64,000 nucleotides of DNA. Source: Wenyingzhuangia gilva (lineage in GTDB: Bacteria; Bacteroidota; Bacteroidia; Flavobacteriales; Flavobacteriaceae). Shown here in pieces: positions 52,048 through 61,333 of this stretch; the first letter of the stretch is position 1, and every line of letters begins with the position of its first letter. The position numbers and the translations under genes were made by a program. The DNA lies in the NCBI RefSeq assembly GCF_030519655.1, contig NZ_JAUMIT010000007.1, positions 1-64,000 of the forward strand, in the 5' to 3' direction. The notes under the pieces are model-generated. The model was not told the origin of the DNA and did not search any database. It saw only the letters and a list, made by a program, of their open reading frames with translations.

Positions 52048-54513
52048 ATGCAACATTACATAAAATTATTGTTTGTTGTTTTTATAGCGAGTCAAACACA
52101 AGCCCAGCGTTTGTATCGTTTTAATGACAATGGAAAAACAGCAACCAAAGAATTTGATTTGGTGGATACCAAACTTAATTTAAGCTTTAACTTTGATGAT
52201 CAAACTGTCAATGGGGAAGCGTGGGTGACCTTATCTCCACATTTTAAAAGCACTGATAAATTACAATTGGATGCTAAAAAGATGAATATTTACGAAGTTA
52301 AACAAGGAAAACAGGTTTTAAAGTTTTACAACACTGGAACAAAATTAAATATTGATCTTCCAAAAGTTTACACCAAAAATGATACTTTGACTTTGTATAT
52401 CAAATACCGAGGAAACCCCAATAAAGTAGAAAGTAAAGGTGGTGTAGCTATTACAGATGATAAAGGATTATATTTTATCAATCCAAAAGGAGAAGATGCT
52501 GCCAAGCCAACAGAGATTTGGACACAAGGAGAACCTGAACAAAATAGTGTTTGGTTTCCAACCATTGATAAGCCAAATCAAAAATCAACAGAAGAAATTA
52601 TTTTAACGGTTCCTGATAAATTTGTAACCCTATCAAACGGGAAATTAATTTCTCAGAAAAAAAATGAAGATGGAACCAGAACCGATCATTGGAAACAAAC
52701 GTTACCACATGCTCCTTATTTATTTTTTGTAGGTGTGGGAGATTTTGCAGTCATCAAACAAACTTGGAGAGGAAAAGAAGTGAATTTTTATGTAGAGCCT
52801 TCTTATAAAGATACTGCAGAGGAGTTGTTTAAAAACACGACCAAAATGTTGACGTTTTTTTCAGATATTACAGGGGTGGAATATCCTTGGGATAAATACA
52901 GTCAAATGATTGTGCGTGATTATGTAAGTGGTGCCATGGAGAACACTGGTGCGGTAATTCATGCAGAACAAGCCATGTTGTCAAAAGGGGAGTTGTCTGA
53001 AAGAAATACCTGGGAATCCACCATTGCACATGAATTGTTTCATCATTGGTTTGGAGATTTGGTCACGACTGAAAGCTGGGCAAATATTACGGTAAATGAA
53101 TCTTTTGCTAATTATTCTGAATATTTATGGCTGTATCACCAATATGGAAAAGACAGAGCAGATGAGCATATGGATAAAGATAAGGGGCAGTATTTTAGTC
53201 CTAATGCTTTACAAGAAAATTACGAGAAACATTTGGTGCGTTATAATTACAGTAAAAAAGACGATGTTTTTGATGTAGTGAGTTATAACAAAGGAGGTAT
53301 GATTCTTCACATGCTAAGAAATTATCTAGGAGATGATATTTTCTTTGCAGGACTTAAATTGTATTTAGAGAAAAATAAATTTAAAGCATCAGAAGCACAA
53401 CAATTACGTTTGGCTTTTGAAGAAGTGAGTGGAGAAGATTTGGTTTGGTTTTTTAGTCAATGGTATTATAGTAACGGACATCCAAAATTAAAAGTGAGTT
53501 ATGAGAATGATTTATTAAGTGATAAAGTAAAAGTAAAAATCACTCAGTCTGGTAAAGAATTCGATTTTCCTGTAACCATTACGGTTTATGATGGCGATAC
53601 CAAACAAGATTATAAAGTGTTTGTGGATGGAAAAGAAAAGATTTTTGAATTTCCATTTAACAGAGAGCCTAAATTAATTAAAGTAAACTCTGATCATGTG
53701 TTGTTGGCAGAAATTACGGAGCCTGAATTAACCACAGAGCAATTGATTTATCAATATGAACATGCCTCACATTATGTAGATAAAATGAGCTCTTTAGAAT
53801 TGTTAAAAGACAAGCAAGATGATAAAGATGTTTTTAAATTGTTTGAAGAGGCTATTAACGATCCTTATGAAACTATTCAAGCTTATGCGTTAGAGAACAT
53901 CAATTTGGCAGGTAGTTACGCTAAAAGAAGAACGATTAGTAGAATTACGGAATTGGCTAAGGATAAAAATCCAAACGTGGCAGCAGCAGCTATTTCAACT
54001 TTAGGAAAATTATTAGATAAAAAGTTTTTATCTATATTCATTCAGGGGATTGATAACATTTCTCCTAAAGTAAAAGGAAACAGCTTGTTGGCTATGTACT
54101 ATATAGATAAGGATAGGGCAGAAGAGTATGCAGCTAGATTATCTGTAAAAATTAAGGATTATATTTATGTACCGTTGTTAAAAATCTATTTAGAACAACG
54201 CAAACCAGAGCAAGTAAACTTTGTAGCAAAATATTTATTAACGGGAATGTATTTGATACAAGATGAAAAGTTAAAGAAAAACTTTGAAGATGCTTTTGAC
54301 TGGGTGGCTGCAACAAATAATGAAGAAGCTATTCAGACCATGGTTGATGACTTTGTTGAAAAGGGATTAAGATATAGAAAATACAATTTTAATTACGAAT
54401 GTATTAGAGTCTTAAGAAAAGTAATTGCCAAGCAACAAGAAGTCAATCATCCTAATAAAAATGCTATTTTATCTATCTTAGAACAGGGAGTTAAAAAACT
54501 TGCTATTGAATAA
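52048..54513 (+). CDS. M1-family metallopeptidase (aminopeptidase N type)
   Basis: 821 residues. Signal peptide (about 1-19, ending TQAQ). N-terminal beta-domain, then the exopeptidase motif GAMENTGAV (about 293) and the zinc site HELFHHWFGD followed by NITVNESFA (HEXXH-x18-E). The C-terminal part (about 560-821) is a helical HEAT-like repeat domain (YETIQAYALENINLAG, NPNVAAAAISTLGK). Zinc aminopeptidase acting outside the inner membrane. Its stop at 54513 directly meets the stop of the convergent XRE gene at 54514. Confidence 0.94.
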   Translation: MQHYIKLLFVVFIASQTQAQRLYRFNDNGKTATKEFDLVDTKLNLSFNFDDQTVNGEAWVTLSPHFKSTDKLQLDAKKMNIYEVKQGKQVLKFYNTGTKLNIDLPKVYTKNDTLTLYIKYRGNPNKVESKGGVAITDDKGLYFINPKGEDAAKPTEIWTQGEPEQNSVWFPTIDKPNQKSTEEIILTVPDKFVTLSNGKLISQKKNEDGTRTDHWKQTLPHAPYLFFVGVGDFAVIKQTWRGKEVNFYVEPSYKDTAEELFKNTTKMLTFFSDITGVEYPWDKYSQMIVRDYVSGAMENTGAVIHAEQAMLSKGELSERNTWESTIAHELFHHWFGDLVTTESWANITVNESFANYSEYLWLYHQYGKDRADEHMDKDKGQYFSPNALQENYEKHLVRYNYSKKDDVFDVVSYNKGGMILHMLRNYLGDDIFFAGLKLYLEKNKFKASEAQQLRLAFEEVSGEDLVWFFSQWYYSNGHPKLKVSYENDLLSDKVKVKITQSGKEFDFPVTITVYDGDTKQDYKVFVDGKEKIFEFPFNREPKLIKVNSDHVLLAEITEPELTTEQLIYQYEHASHYVDKMSSLELLKDKQDDKDVFKLFEEAINDPYETIQAYALENINLAGSYAKRRTISRITELAKDKNPNVAAAAISTLGKLLDKKFLSIFIQGIDNISPKVKGNSLLAMYYIDKDRAEEYAARLSVKIKDYIYVPLLKIYLEQRKPEQVNFVAKYLLTGMYLIQDEKLKKNFEDAFDWVAATNNEEAIQTMVDDFVEKGLRYRKYNFNYECIRVLRKVIAKQQEVNHPNKNAILSILEQGVKKLAIE

Positions 54514-54918
54514 TTAAGAAGATATTTCGGAATACTCTTTAAAGGTTCCATTTTTATAAAAGACAACAATTCTTTCTATGTCGGAAGGAGTTGTTGTTTT
54601 TTTTTGCTCACTATTTACAGCAGGTTTAGGAGTTGTGTTTTCTTCAGGTATTGCAAACAAACCTTCTTCAACTTTGGTTGATTTACTTTCTTTACCAGGG
54701 AACTGTTCTTTTCCATAAAGCAACCAATCTAACGATACTTCTTTATAGGTATCTACAATCTTTAAAATAAATTCTAAGCTAGGTTTATTTCTCCCAGAGA
54801 GTAGGTGAGAAATACTAGATCGCTGTACGTTAATTTCATCTGCAAATGTAGCGGCAGATAAATGATAGTGCTCTAGTAATTTATGGAGTCTGTTTATAAA
54901 GTCTTCTTGGTTTAACAT
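54514..54918 (-). CDS. XRE-family transcriptional regulator
   Basis: 134 residues. HTH_3 DNA-binding domain at about 5-70 (RLHKLLEHYHLSAATFADEI then VQRSSISHLLSGRNKPSLEF), then a flexible Ser/Thr/Lys-rich linker (about 75-115) and a short C-terminal IERIVVFYKNGTFKEYSEI. It is divergent from the M14 peptidase gene. Its own -7 box TACATTTG (minus strand, 54950-54957) lies inside one of the GTTTACAAATGTA words, so autoregulation is likely. Confidence 0.88.
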   Translation of the reverse strand: MLNQEDFINRLHKLLEHYHLSAATFADEINVQRSSISHLLSGRNKPSLEFILKIVDTYKEVSLDWLLYGKEQFPGKESKSTKVEEGLFAIPEENTTPKPAVNSEQKKTTTPSDIERIVVFYKNGTFKEYSEISS

Positions 54919-54944
54919 TGTAAACTTTGTTAGTTTGAACTGAT

Positions 54945-55192
54945 GTTTACAAATGTAATCATTTTAAACAAATCACCATAACATATCTAATAATTAGTTA
55001 GATACACATCTAAATAACTTTATATAAAACTATACAGTCAACTCTTTTTTAAGTATTTAACTATCTTTATTTGTTTTTTAATATAGGTACGTAGTTTCGG
55101 TAAAGACACCACCTGTATAATATTTACAAATGTATTTACATGCTTACTAAGTAAAGTTAATAAGTTTACAAATGTAAATTACATTTGTAAAC
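54945..55192. promoter_or_regulatory. Operator region of the XRE/M14 divergent pair
   Basis: The word TTTACAAATGTA occurs at 54946-54957 and 55123-55134. At 55164-55192 a near-perfect 29-base dyad GTTTACAAATGTA-AAT-TACATTTGTAAAC (13-bp arms, 3-base centre) lies over the -33 region of the M14 gene. The core TACA-AA-TGTA also resembles BlaI/MecI sites. Repression by the adjacent XRE protein is the simplest model, not proven. Confidence 0.65.
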
Positions 55193-55203
55193 AAAAGGTT
55201 GTT

Positions 55204-55211
55204 TACTTTTG
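55204..55211 (+). promoter_or_regulatory. -7 element of the M14 gene (leaderless transcript likely)
   Basis: TACTTTTG fits TAnnTTTG, with TTTG 16 bases upstream (55184-55187) inside the operator dyad. The ATG is at 55216, only 4 bases further, so the mRNA would have almost no leader. Confidence 0.55.
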
Positions 55212-55215
55212 TAAC

Positions 55216-56268
55216 ATGAATAGATTAGATTTAGACACTTTAGAAAAATGGTACCTTAATAATTTCGAGGATAAATTGTTAGGTAGACGTATTGTTTTAG
55301 AAGATATAGAACCCATCATTAAAACTTTAAAAACCCCTTTCGTGGTTCGTGAATTAGGAACTTCTGAAACACACAAAAACATATATCATATTACTTTAGG
55401 TACAGGACCTAAAAGAATACTCTTATGGTCTCAGATGCATGGAAATGAAAGTACAGGAACCAAAGCTTTATTTGACTTGTTTAAATACATACAAGCTCAT
55501 AAAGAAGAGTTTTTTATAAAAGAATTAATAAAGACTTGTACATTAATTTTTATTCCGATGTTAAATCCTGATGGAGCAACAAACTTTACAAGAGTAAACC
55601 AGAATAATGTTGATTTGAATAGAGATGCTGTTGACTTAAAAGCCAAAGAAAGCAATTTGTTAAGAGCTGTTTTAAACGATTTTAATCCTCATTTTTGTTT
55701 CAACCTTCACGATCAAAGAACCATTTTTAATGTAGAAGGATTTAAAAACCCAGCTACCATTTCATTTTTAGCACCTTCTATAGACGAACCTAGAACCTTA
55801 ACAGACGGTAGAAAAGAAACCATGGCTGTTATTGTAGCAATGAACGAAACTTTGCAAAAAATCATTCCTAATCACATAGGAAGATACACAGATGAATTTT
55901 ATCCAACCGCTACAGGAGATAATTTTCAAAAACTAGGACACAATACTATTTTAATTGAAGCAGGACACTATCCTGGCGATTATGATAGAGATATTGTTCG
56001 TAAATTTAACTTTTATGCAATCCTAAGTGGTTTAAAATACTTAGTTTCTCATGAAAATTACACTTATTATGAGCCATATTTTGATATTCCGAACAATGGA
56101 AAGCAAAATTATGACCTTATTTTGAGAAATTTTTTAGACGACCAAAATAAGCAGATTGATATTGCTTTTCAGTATGAATATGAGGTAGTTAACAACCGTT
56201 TAGTTTCAAAATTAGTGGAGTATCAGCGAGGAGATTTAAAAGAATTTAATGCATATAATGAGTTTTAG
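55216..56268 (+). CDS. M14-family zinc carboxypeptidase-like protein
   Basis: 350 residues. Zinc ligands: QMHGNESTG (HxxE) near residue 75, then the substrate loop NPDGATNFTRVNQNNVDLNRD and the third ligand in FNLHDQRTIFN (about 157); the catalytic glutamate is in ILIEAGHYPGD (about 250). No signal peptide is visible, so it seems to be cytosolic, perhaps an amidase or peptidoglycan-peptide enzyme like other cytosolic M14s. It is transcribed away from the XRE regulator gene with an operator between them. Start fixed by the -7 box just upstream. Confidence 0.87.
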   Translation: MNRLDLDTLEKWYLNNFEDKLLGRRIVLEDIEPIIKTLKTPFVVRELGTSETHKNIYHITLGTGPKRILLWSQMHGNESTGTKALFDLFKYIQAHKEEFFIKELIKTCTLIFIPMLNPDGATNFTRVNQNNVDLNRDAVDLKAKESNLLRAVLNDFNPHFCFNLHDQRTIFNVEGFKNPATISFLAPSIDEPRTLTDGRKETMAVIVAMNETLQKIIPNHIGRYTDEFYPTATGDNFQKLGHNTILIEAGHYPGDYDRDIVRKFNFYAILSGLKYLVSHENYTYYEPYFDIPNNGKQNYDLILRNFLDDQNKQIDIAFQYEYEVVNNRLVSKLVEYQRGDLKEFNAYNEF

Positions 56269-56378
56269 TTTAAATATTTGTTAAGAATACTTATATTTAG
56301 TTTATAAAAAGATAGAAAAATACTAGAATATTGTATTTTTGTCACTTAAATTTTAGAAAGTAAAAGTACCTCACAGCC

Positions 56379-56858
56379 ATGAAGAAACATCATTTAGACG
56401 AAATAGATCACCAGATATTAGACATGTTGATTGATAATGCAAGAACTCCATTTACAGATATTGCTAAAAAATTATTAGTTTCAGCAGGTACCATCCATGT
56501 TCGTGTGAAAAAAATGGAAGACGAAGGAATCATCAAAGGTTCTACTTTGACATTGGATTATGAAAAAATGGACTATAACTTTATTGCACACGTTGGTTTG
56601 TATTTAGAGAGTAGTTCAAAAATAAGACAAGTATTGGCAGCTTTAGAAAATATCCCTAATGTAACGGTTGCCTACATTACTGCAGGCAAATACAACATTT
56701 TTTGTAAAATTAGAGCTAAAGACACCAACCAAGCCAAAGACATCATTTTCTCAATTGACGATATTGATGGAGTTAGAAGAACTGAAACAATGATTTCTAT
56801 GGAAGAAAGCATTAATGATAAGAAAAGAATGATGCACGCTATTTTTAAAGATTATTAA
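56379..56858 (+). CDS. Lrp/AsnC family transcriptional regulator
   Basis: 159 residues. N-terminal HTH (about 1-60: LDEIDHQILDMLIDNARTPF then VSAGTIHVRVKKMEDEGIIKG) and a C-terminal RAM domain (about 70-150; NVTVAYITAGKYNIFCKIRAKD) that binds amino acids and forms octamers. Target unknown. Monocistronic with a strong terminator. Confidence 0.93.
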   Translation: MKKHHLDEIDHQILDMLIDNARTPFTDIAKKLLVSAGTIHVRVKKMEDEGIIKGSTLTLDYEKMDYNFIAHVGLYLESSSKIRQVLAALENIPNVTVAYITAGKYNIFCKIRAKDTNQAKDIIFSIDDIDGVRRTETMISMEESINDKKRMMHAIFKDY

Positions 56859-56876
56859 TAGTAAAATCATCGTAAG

Positions 56877-56910
56877 AAAACACCTTAGTAGCCTACTAAG
56901 GTGTTTTTTT
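56877..56910 (+). terminator. Terminator of the Lrp gene
   Basis: 14-bp stem AAAACACCTTAGTA and complement around a GCC loop, followed by a T-run. Confidence 0.88.
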
Positions 56911-56928
56911 ATGTCCATTTGTTAATTT

Positions 56929-58098
56929 ATGAATTCAAAGTTCCATTTTATCAAGAAAGATTTTTCTTATCAATTTTCTTTTACAATTCAAGATTTTGTA
57001 AAAGACTGGTCTTTGGTTCGTCATCACAATCTATATTTAACTGCTCCTTATTTAAGGGCTATTGAAAATAGTCAAATCCCATATCTTAGTTTTTTATATG
57101 TTATCGTTTATCAAAGAGAAATTCCAGTAGGTGTTTTGTATTTTCAGAATATAGAAATTACCAATGGTTTTTATTTTCAAGATACTTTTCCAAAGGAGTT
57201 AAAAAAAAGAATCACCACCAAAATGTTAAAAAGTCTTTGCGGAAATTTATTGGTCTGTGGTAATTTTTTTGCTACCGGAGAAAACGGCTTTGCATTACAT
57301 GATGATATTTCTAGCAAAATAGTGTATGATGTTCTTAAAGATTTAAAATCTGTTTTAAAAAAGACTAAAAATCCTTTAGGGTCAAGTTTTACATTATTTA
57401 AAGAATTTTGGGGAAATCAAGAACTGGTGATTCAACAAACCTTAGATAAAAAATATCATTCTTTTGAAATTGATGTCAACATGGTATTGTCGATTTCTAA
57501 TAATTGGCATACGTTTCAGGAATATTTGGGAGACATGACTACCAAGTATAGAACTCGAGCAAAAAGTGTTTATAAAAAGACAGAATCGGTTAAAGCGCGT
57601 GAATTTTCAGCAGTTGAAATCAAAGCTTCTCAATCCTTGATACATGAGTTGTATGTGTCGGTAGTGAATACCGCGAGTTTTAACATGGTAAAGTTTACAG
57701 AAGAAAATTTCTATCAATTTAAAAAAGAGCTGAAAGAAAACTTTGTGTTTACGGGGTATTTTTTAGAAAATGCTTTAGTAGCTTTTAGCACAGCTTGTTT
57801 TACAGATAGTGGTTTGGATGCCAATTATGTGGGGATTAATTATCAAATAAACAAAAGCATGCCTTTGTATCAACGTATTTTGTATGATTATGTACAATTG
57901 GCTATCACCAACCAAGTAAAAGAGTTAAGGCTAGGAAGAACTGCAGAACTCATGAAAAGTAGCTTAGGTGCCGAGCCTGTGCCCATGAAGTTATATATAA
58001 AACACGACCTTCAAATGGTAAATACTTTGATTAAACCTTTGGTGAAAAAAGTAAAACCAAGCACCTATGAACTCAGAAGTCCTTTTAAAAAAGATTAA
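56929..58098 (+). CDS. GNAT-fold acyltransferase-like protein (FemAB-like)
   Basis: 389 residues with no signal peptide. YLTAPYLRAIENSQI near residue 37-51 and the C-terminal NQVKELRLGRTAELMKSSLGAEP (about 325-345) resemble the tandem-GNAT peptidogalycan/FemAB-type family, where the latter strand-helix precedes an acceptor site. The middle basic TTKYRTRAKSVYKKTE may contact a nucleic acid or phosphate. Substrate unknown. It is followed by a bidirectional terminator. Confidence 0.65.
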   Translation: MNSKFHFIKKDFSYQFSFTIQDFVKDWSLVRHHNLYLTAPYLRAIENSQIPYLSFLYVIVYQREIPVGVLYFQNIEITNGFYFQDTFPKELKKRITTKMLKSLCGNLLVCGNFFATGENGFALHDDISSKIVYDVLKDLKSVLKKTKNPLGSSFTLFKEFWGNQELVIQQTLDKKYHSFEIDVNMVLSISNNWHTFQEYLGDMTTKYRTRAKSVYKKTESVKAREFSAVEIKASQSLIHELYVSVVNTASFNMVKFTEENFYQFKKELKENFVFTGYFLENALVAFSTACFTDSGLDANYVGINYQINKSMPLYQRILYDYVQLAITNQVKELRLGRTAELMKSSLGAEPVPMKLYIKHDLQMVNTLIKPLVKKVKPSTYELRSPFKKD

Positions 58099-58105
58099 AA
58101 AGCAT

Positions 58106-58137
58106 AAAAAAACCTCGAAGGATGCTCCGAGGTTTTT
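58106..58137. terminator. Bidirectional terminator
   Basis: AAAAACCTCG...CGAGGTTTTT stem between the GNAT-like gene and the DUF1761 gene (convergent). Confidence 0.82.
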
Positions 58138-58151
58138 AGTAAATAAAGTTC

Positions 58152-58655
58152 TTAAGTAAATTGGCAAATAATTCCGCCCATAATGGCAAGTGTCAATGCC
58201 CAATATCCAGCATGAATCATTACATACTTAAAAGATCTCCTTTCAAACAAGGCGTTAATTCCTATAATCGGCATCGCTAACAAAAGAGCATTGATCGCCC
58301 CGTGAAAAGCTCCGTGTTTAAAAGTCCTAAAATTTTGTCCGTAGTTGGCCATAAATTCGCTGGTATAAGCAAAAAGATCAGAATTGGGATTGTTTAATCC
58401 AGGTTCGTTCATCAAAACTGAAAAAAATCCAAATTGATGAATCACTATTGGAGTTAAAGCCACCGAAATAAATAAACTAAGCAAATAACACCATAAAAAA
58501 ATCATGGGGTTGGGTTTTTCTAACTTGTCAGGATTCATTCCTATTTCTTTCATCCAAGCGGTTCCCAAAACTTTTGGATTGTACCAAATAAAGCCAATGA
58601 TTAAAGGAACTATCGCTGTAATAAGCAGTACGATTAAATTAAATTTCATCATCAT
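58152..58655 (-). CDS. DUF1761 family membrane protein
   Basis: 167 residues, four membrane helices (about 5-25, 50-70, 115-135, 143-163). The opening IPLIIGFIWYNPKVLGTAWM fits DUF1761, in which WYxPxxFGxxWM is conserved. Function unknown. Start at MMMKFN could be any of the first three ATGs. Confidence 0.82.
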   Translation of the reverse strand: MMMKFNLIVLLITAIVPLIIGFIWYNPKVLGTAWMKEIGMNPDKLEKPNPMIFLWCYLLSLFISVALTPIVIHQFGFFSVLMNEPGLNNPNSDLFAYTSEFMANYGQNFRTFKHGAFHGAINALLLAMPIIGINALFERRSFKYVMIHAGYWALTLAIMGGIICQFT

Positions 58656-58805
58656 AGTTTTTAAGTTTAGTGTACTAAATATAAGATTTTAATCCTTTAT
58701 ATTTTTGAAACTATTCTAAATACGCTACTTATAGCGAAAAAACAAGGGTTTAAATTTCGTAAAACTTTAAAAACTGCGTAGTTTTGCAAAACTCAAAAAA
58801 ACTAT

Positions 58806-60323
58806 ATGGAAGTAGAAATTAAGAAAACAAGTACCAATAAGAAGGAGTTATACGATTATCAAAAAGAGAACATTAACAATGTTTTTGATAAAATTGAAAA
58901 CAAACCTTCTAATTACAACTTGGTTTTTCAGCTACCTACAGGAGGAGGGAAGACTGTTATTTTTTCTGAAATAGCAAGACGTTTTATTAAGGAAAAACAG
59001 AAAAAAGTATTGATTTTAACTCACAGAATTGAGTTGAGTAGCCAAACCTCTAAAATGCTTGATGAATTTGGCGTAACTAACAAAGTTATTACCAGTGACG
59101 TAAAATCTTTAGACGATCAAAATGAATACATGTGTTTTGTAGCGATGGTAGAAACGCTAAAAAACAGGTTGAATGATGATTTGCTAGATATGAGGGATGT
59201 GAGTATGGTGATTATTGATGAAGCTCACTATAATTCTTTCCGTAAACTTTTTAAGTATTTTCAAGACTGTTTTATTTTGGGAGTTACAGCAACGCCTTTG
59301 AGTTCTAACATTAAACTTCCCATGAACGAAATCTATGATGAGTTATTGGTAGGAGAACCTATTAGTACACTAATAGAAAGAGGTTTCTTGGCCAAAGCTA
59401 CCACTTATACTTATGATGTGGCTTTGGGAGGATTAAAAGTAGGGATTAATGGTGATTATACTGTAAAATCTTCAGATGACTTGTATACTAGTAACATTAT
59501 GCAAGACAAACTATTACATGCTTATATAGAAAAATCATTGGGTAAAAAAACCTTGATTTTTAACAATGGTATTAGTACTTCTTGGCATGTATATGATACT
59601 TTTAAGGCTGCTGGGTATGATAATGTTCGTCATTTAGACAATACTTTTTCTAAGCAGGAGCGAAGTGAAATTTTAAGATGGTTTAAAAAAACACCTGATG
59701 CTATTTTAACGTCTGTAAGTATTTTAACCACAGGATTTGATGAACCAAGTGTAGATACTATTATTTTAAACAGAGCTACCAAATCTATCACTTTATATTA
59801 TCAAATGATTGGTCGTGGATCTCGTGTTTATAAAAATAAAAAAACGTTTAATGTAATTGACTTAGGTAACAATGCTGCTCGTTTTGGATTGTGGAGTGCA
59901 CCCATCAACTGGAAACGTATTTTTAAATCGCCAGATTATTATTTAGATAATTTAATCAACGATGAAGAAATAGAACGTCAGTTTGTGTATGACATGCCTA
60001 AAGAGGTTCGTGAAAAGTTTAAAAATACAGAAGACATTACTTTTAAGGTTAAAGAACACTATGACAATGCCATTAAAAGAGGAATAAAATCTAAAGTGGT
60101 GTTAGATAAATCTGTAGCACAACACGCACAAATGTGTTATGAAAATGCAGAAGATGTTTTTGAAGCAAGAGATTTGGTGATTTTATTAGAAGATGATATC
60201 AAAGACCGAATTAAAAAATACTCTCACTACATGATTAAGAGTACCAAAAACTATATTATGTGGTTAGAAGAAGATTACAAACGAAAGCTAAACACCGCGA
60301 TTAACATGAAATTTAAAGAATAA
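58806..60323 (+). CDS. DEAD/DEAH-box SF2 helicase
   Basis: 505 residues, a small SF2 helicase. Motif I LPTGGGKTVIFSE (about 40), Ia LILTHRIELSSQ, II VIIDEAHYNSF (DEAH), III GVTATPL, VI YYQMIGRGSRVYKN (about 336). Two RecA-like domains (about 15-205, 220-385) and an alpha-helical C-terminus (about 395-505) of unknown role. No nuclease or methylase partner adjoins. It resembles RadD/Irc3-like helicases used in DNA or RNA repair. Divergent from the DUF1761 gene. Confidence 0.87.
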   Translation: MEVEIKKTSTNKKELYDYQKENINNVFDKIENKPSNYNLVFQLPTGGGKTVIFSEIARRFIKEKQKKVLILTHRIELSSQTSKMLDEFGVTNKVITSDVKSLDDQNEYMCFVAMVETLKNRLNDDLLDMRDVSMVIIDEAHYNSFRKLFKYFQDCFILGVTATPLSSNIKLPMNEIYDELLVGEPISTLIERGFLAKATTYTYDVALGGLKVGINGDYTVKSSDDLYTSNIMQDKLLHAYIEKSLGKKTLIFNNGISTSWHVYDTFKAAGYDNVRHLDNTFSKQERSEILRWFKKTPDAILTSVSILTTGFDEPSVDTIILNRATKSITLYYQMIGRGSRVYKNKKTFNVIDLGNNAARFGLWSAPINWKRIFKSPDYYLDNLINDEEIERQFVYDMPKEVREKFKNTEDITFKVKEHYDNAIKRGIKSKVVLDKSVAQHAQMCYENAEDVFEARDLVILLEDDIKDRIKKYSHYMIKSTKNYIMWLEEDYKRKLNTAINMKFKE

Positions 60324-60412
60324 TAATTTCATAAGATTTTAACATAGAATTATATTTTTTAAGAAAAAAAGAGATATTTTCACAGTACATAAATAAAACT
60401 AAAAGAAATAAG

Positions 60413-61102
60413 ATGAAGAAAATTTTTAGAAACACATTATTAGTATGTTTAAGCGCTAGTATGTTTGTTGGATGTTCTAGTATGAACAATACAACTAAAG
60501 GAGGTTTGTTGGGAACTGGAGCTGGAGCTGCTATTGGTGCTGGAATTGGAGCATTAATTGGAGGTAAAAAAGGAGCCGCTATTGGTGCTATTGGTGGTGC
60601 TGCTGTGGGTGGAACTACTGGAGTTATAATTGGTAAAAAAATGGACAAGCAAGCAGAGGAATTAAGAAATTCTATTCCTGGTGCACAAGTCTATAGAGTT
60701 GGAGAAGGAATTGATGTAGTTTTTGACAAAGATTCAGGAATTTATTTTGCTTCTAACAAATCTGAAATCAATGCTGATACTAAAAACGTTTTAACAAAAT
60801 TGGCAGAAGTATTACAAAAGTATCCTGAAACCAATTTATTTGTAACAGGACATACAGATTCTGACGGTGCTGAGGAATACAACATGAAATTATCTTATGA
60901 AAGAGCCAATGCAGTAGCAGATTACTTAAAAGCATTAGGAGTTCCTGCTGATAGATTTACAGTTAAAGGTGAAGGTGAATTGTTACCAATTGCTGATAAT
61001 TCTACTGCAGCTGGAAAAGCTAAAAACAGAAGAGTTGAATTAGCGATTATTGCTAACGAAACCATGATTAAACAAGCGGAAGAAGAAGCTAAGAATCAAT
61101 AA
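60413..61102 (+). CDS. OmpA-family lipoprotein with glycine zipper
   Basis: 229 residues. Lipoprotein signal (LSASMFVGC, Cys at about 21). A glycine-zipper segment (about 30-80; GAGAAIGAGIGALIGGKKGAA) inserts in or spans a membrane, then an OmpA C-terminal peptidoglycan-binding domain (about 108-225) with ETNLFVTGHTDSDGAEEYN, LSYERANAVADYLKALG and GKAKNRRVELAI. It links outer membrane and wall. Monocistronic, with a terminator at 61106-61138. It is the last clear core gene before the accessory DNA. Confidence 0.92.
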   Translation: MKKIFRNTLLVCLSASMFVGCSSMNNTTKGGLLGTGAGAAIGAGIGALIGGKKGAAIGAIGGAAVGGTTGVIIGKKMDKQAEELRNSIPGAQVYRVGEGIDVVFDKDSGIYFASNKSEINADTKNVLTKLAEVLQKYPETNLFVTGHTDSDGAEEYNMKLSYERANAVADYLKALGVPADRFTVKGEGELLPIADNSTAAGKAKNRRVELAIIANETMIKQAEEEAKNQ

Positions 61103-61105
61103 TAC

Positions 61106-61138
61106 AAAAAGGACTGTAAAATCTACAGTCCTTTTCTT
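61106..61138 (+). terminator. Terminator of the OmpA gene
   Basis: AAAAAGGACTGTA...TACAGTCCTTTT, 12-bp stem, T-rich on the 3' side. Confidence 0.88.
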
Positions 61139-61223
61139 TAATACATTCTATTTAACATAATATAAATTATAATACAACTTATAATGATGGTTTATGTATA
61201 GTATTATCTTAGATTATTTATAC

Positions 61224-61280
61224 ATAATTGTACAATTTAGATATTATTAAAATTTTAGTGTATTTGAATAATTGTACAAT
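61224..61280. repeat. Direct repeat ATAATTGTACAAT
   Basis: A 13-base word, itself carrying the palindrome ATTGTACAAT, occurs at 61224-61236 and 61268-61280, in the 195-base gap between the OmpA terminator and the RT stop. The gap is very AT-rich and has no ORF. Confidence 0.45.
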
Positions 61281-61333
61281 CTATTTAAATTTAAGTGATT
61301 CTCGAGATACTTCTCTTTTAATACTATATAAGA

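Noticed and set aside
60313-60648. Minus-strand ORF rich in Pro and Ala
   Set aside because: Antisense of the glycine-zipper codons of the OmpA gene.
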